NCBI GenBank assembly: GCA_009702645.1
Contig: WLHO01000058.1
Coordinates: 1-5,035, forward strand
DNA from: Actinomycetota bacterium
Lineage (GTDB): Bacteria; Actinomycetota; Actinomycetes; Actinomycetales; Microbacteriaceae
Reading direction: 5' to 3'
DNA: 5,035 nucleotides
Part shown: positions 4,246 through 5,035 of the stretch, in pieces
How positions within the stretch are numbered: the stretch's first letter is position 1
How the letters are laid out: each line of letters starts with the position of its first letter
Translations under genes and position numbers: made by a program
The notes under the pieces: generated by a model
What the model was told of the DNA's origin: nothing
Database searches by the model: none
What the model saw: only the letters and a program-made list of their open reading frames with translations

Positions 4246-5035
4246 TTAGACCCTTGGCTTCTCGCGCATCTCGAAGGTTTGAATAATGTCTTCTAGCTCA
4301 AGCTCGTTGAAACCACCAAGTCCAATACCACACTCAAAGTCAGTCTTAACTTCGTTGGCGTCATCCTTGAATCGCTTCAGAGAGTCAACCTTTAGGTTGT
4401 CTGCAATAACGACGCCTCCGCGAAGCACGCGAGCCATTGAGTTTCGCTTGATTGATCCTGATCGAACGATAGAACCTGCGATGGTTCCAACCTTCGAGGA
4501 CTTGAACAGCTCTCGAACTTCGGCGGTACCAAGCTCGAACTCTTCGTACTCTGGCTTGAGCATTCCCTTTAGGGCCTTTTCAATGTCTTCCAAAGCTGAG
4601 TAGATAACTGAGTAGAAACGGATGTCCACCCCTTCACGGTCAGCACGGTCCTTAGCCTTGTTATCCGGCTTTACGTTGAATCCAATGATGATTGCGTTGT
4701 CGACGGTTGCAAGGTTTACATCCGATTCGGTCACCGCACCAACACCGCGGTGAATGATTCGTAGCTGGACTGAATCGTCCACTTCGATCTTCAACAGCGA
4801 GTCTTCGAGAGCTTCAACAGCACCAGATACGTCACCCTTGATAACCAAGTTCAGAGATTCAACCTTGCCATCTTCAAGTGCCTTAGTGAAGTCCTCCAGG
4901 CTAACGCGCTTACGAGTCTTGGCAAGAAGTGCGTTTCTATCCGCTGCTTCACGTTTCTCGGCGATCTGTCTTGCCTGACGCTCATCGTCGGTCACAACAA
5001 ATGTGTCACCGGCGCGAGGAACGCTTTGAAGTCCA
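4246..5035 (-). CDS. infB: Translation initiation factor IF-2, C-terminal part (5' end outside the window)
   Basis: IF2 is the GTPase that brings formyl-methionyl-tRNA to the 30S subunit and promotes subunit joining. The frame is open to the right edge, so the gene enters truncated. The GTG at 4995 is an internal codon, because IF2-like sequence ([14 protein letters not shown]) precedes it. The visible 262 residues comprise the end of domain II with [12 protein letters not shown] (16-27), domain III with [15 protein letters not shown] (62-76) and [14 protein letters not shown] (93-106), and the tRNA-binding C2 domain with [11 protein letters not shown] (233-243) and DIIQTFE (249-255). The FECGI Cys and the Glu near the end correspond to residues that contact the formyl-methionyl end in studied IF2 proteins. 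The G domain is not in the window. The gene ends 3 nt before rbfA. Confidence 0.98.
   Translation of the reverse strand, partial: GLQSVPRAGDTFVVTDDERQARQIAEKREAADRNALLAKTRKRVSLEDFTKALEDGKVESLNLVIKGDVSGAVEALEDSLLKIEVDDSVQLRIIHRGVGAVTESDVNLATVDNAIIIGFNVKPDNKAKDRADREGVDIRFYSVIYSALEDIEKALKGMLKPEYEEFELGTAEVRELFKSSKVGTIAGSIVRSGSIKRNSMARVLRGGVVIADNLKVDSLKRFKDDANEVKTDFECGIGLGGFNELELEDIIQTFEMREKPRV

Noticed and set aside
3474..4978. Plus-strand open frames opposite truB, rbfA and infB
   Set aside because: They have the same character: translations rich in Ser and Arg caused by codon bias on the real strand, no ribosome binding sites, and no recognisable domains.
4993..4995. GTG as a start codon for a short IF2-like protein
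   Set aside because: IF2-like sequence continues in frame to the window edge, and the codon is inside domain II, so it is an internal valine.

Overview
The window is a translation and RNA-metabolism gene block from an actinobacterium. All genes lie on the minus strand, so transcription runs from high to low coordinates. In that order they are infB (IF2, only its C-terminal 262 residues, entering from the right edge), rbfA, truB, two unnamed four-helix membrane proteins, ribF, a DUF805 membrane protein, rpsO, and the start codon of the next gene at the left edge, which is very probably pnp. The order infB-rbfA-truB-ribF-rpsO-pnp is typical of Actinobacteria. Base composition near 50% GC by eye, very tight packing and TTG/GTG starts suggest a small-genome Microbacteriaceae-type organism, such as the freshwater Luna-type lineages. 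That taxonomic level is inference.

Right part (2098-5035): one compact operon-like run. infB and rbfA are 3 nt apart, rbfA and truB 3 nt apart, truB and the first membrane gene overlap by ATGA, the two membrane genes are 33 nt apart, and the second membrane gene is 1 nt from the revised ribF start. IF2 starts translation, RbfA matures the 30S subunit, and TruB makes pseudouridine 55 in tRNA. RibF makes FMN and FAD. The roles of the two membrane proteins are unknown.

Left part (1-1170): the DUF805 gene starts directly after the ribF stop codon. A 124-nt gap then precedes rpsO (S15, GTG start), and a 254-nt gap separates rpsO from the pnp start. The second gap is the most interesting part of the window. 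On the minus strand it can fold into a 25-position hairpin with no bulges (22 pairs, three symmetric mismatches). Four of the pairs are G-U, so it folds well only in the orientation of the pnp mRNA. Other dyads surround it. This resembles the RNase III-processed rpsO-pnp spacers known from E. coli and Streptomyces.

No mobile element, CRISPR array, tRNA or rRNA is visible. The coding part is ordinary housekeeping. I see no new multi-gene system, and the items worth following up are the pnp leader RNA, the two membrane proteins and a substituted residue in RibF.
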